Source: Lachnospiraceae bacterium (lineage in GTDB: Bacteria; Bacillota_A; Clostridia; Lachnospirales; Lachnospiraceae). Taken from it: a DNA stretch of 13,587 bases. The translations under genes and the position numbers were made by a program. The notes below the pieces were generated by a model that was not told the origin of the DNA, searched no databases, and saw only the letters and a program-made list of their open reading frames with translations. The DNA lies in NCBI GenBank assembly GCA_009911175.1, contig QXWX01000139.1, positions 1-13,587 of the forward strand, given 5' to 3'. Below, piece after piece: positions 13,455-13,587 of the stretch. Each line of letters begins with the position of its first letter. The stretch's first letter is position 1.

Positions 13455-13587
13455 ATCATAACCACCCGTCAAACGGGTGGTTTGCTCTGCGGCTATAAGC
13501 CTTTGTTACTGGCCAGCGCCTAAAGACGCTGGCTTTCACTTCGTTCAAGCCACTACGCCCTTGACTCGTCGCCGCCCTTCAAAGGGC
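13455..13587. mobile_element. Hairpin-rich segment, likely end of an IS200/IS605-type element (partial)
   Basis: From about 13455 to the window edge, several perfect small hairpins follow one another: ACCACCCGT-CAA-ACGGGTGGT (about 13462-13482), GCCAGCG-CCTAAAGA-CGCTGGC (about 13513-13534) and GCCCTT-CA-AAGGGC at the very edge (13574-13587). No coding frame fits. A subterminal hairpin of the CCACCCGT/ACGGGTGG kind with strong single-strand structure is, from memory, characteristic of IS200/IS605-type ends in gut Clostridia. The 3' end of a TnpB guide RNA can overlap such ends. The transposase, if any, would lie to the right, outside the window. An alternative is a REP-like palindromic repeat cluster. 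Confidence 0.4.

Overview
The window looks like chromosome from a Gram-positive anaerobe of the Clostridia, most likely a Lachnospiraceae-type gut bacterium. The grounds are AGGAGG-like ribosome binding sites before nearly every gene, sigma-A-like promoters, a tatD/ksgA housekeeping cluster, a Clostridia-style sigma factor plus beta-propeller membrane protein pair, a TnpV remnant, and a fairly GC-rich core next to an AT-richer accessory strip. This placement rests on gene content only.

Positions 1 to about 2,150 are a genomic scrapyard. They hold a terminator hairpin, a small RNA gene with its own promoter and terminator that resembles the antitoxin RNA of a type I toxin-antitoxin locus without a toxin, a start-less tnpV remnant, and an unidentified gene broken by a frameshift and a TAG stop. 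They also hold a lone type I-C-like CRISPR repeat, a 165-bp foldback (MITE-like) element with perfect 19-bp ends, a 12-bp tandem repeat, a start-less gene fragment, and a second, shortened CRISPR-like repeat facing the other way.

Positions about 2,070 to 8,900 are all on the minus strand. In transcription order they are an ECF-type sigma factor, a membrane-anchored beta-propeller protein (candidate anti-sigma or sensor), a TatD-family metallo-hydrolase, a large AAA-ATPase-like/PD-(D/E)XK protein, the 16S rRNA dimethyltransferase KsgA and a tiny 29-codon frame. The beta-propeller gene is bracketed by two unrelated tandem repeats: four 46-bp units in its leader, and three 55-bp units made from its own 3' end, which run up to the tatD start. 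The ATPase gene lies between tatD and ksgA, where many Firmicutes carry rnmV. A palindrome flanked by 7-bp direct repeats separates it from ksgA.

Positions about 8,900 to 13,590 hold a divergent promoter region, a plus-strand chemoreceptor with a predicted extracytoplasmic zinc-binding (CZB-like) domain, a shared terminator region, and a convergent minus-strand aconitase-family hydratase with its own promoter and leader. The right edge is a hairpin-rich segment that looks like the end of an IS200/IS605-type element continuing outside the window.

The strongest leads are the sigma/beta-propeller pair with tandem repeats at both ends of the propeller gene, the orphan small RNA, and the pair of inverted orphan CRISPR-like repeats bounding degraded DNA.
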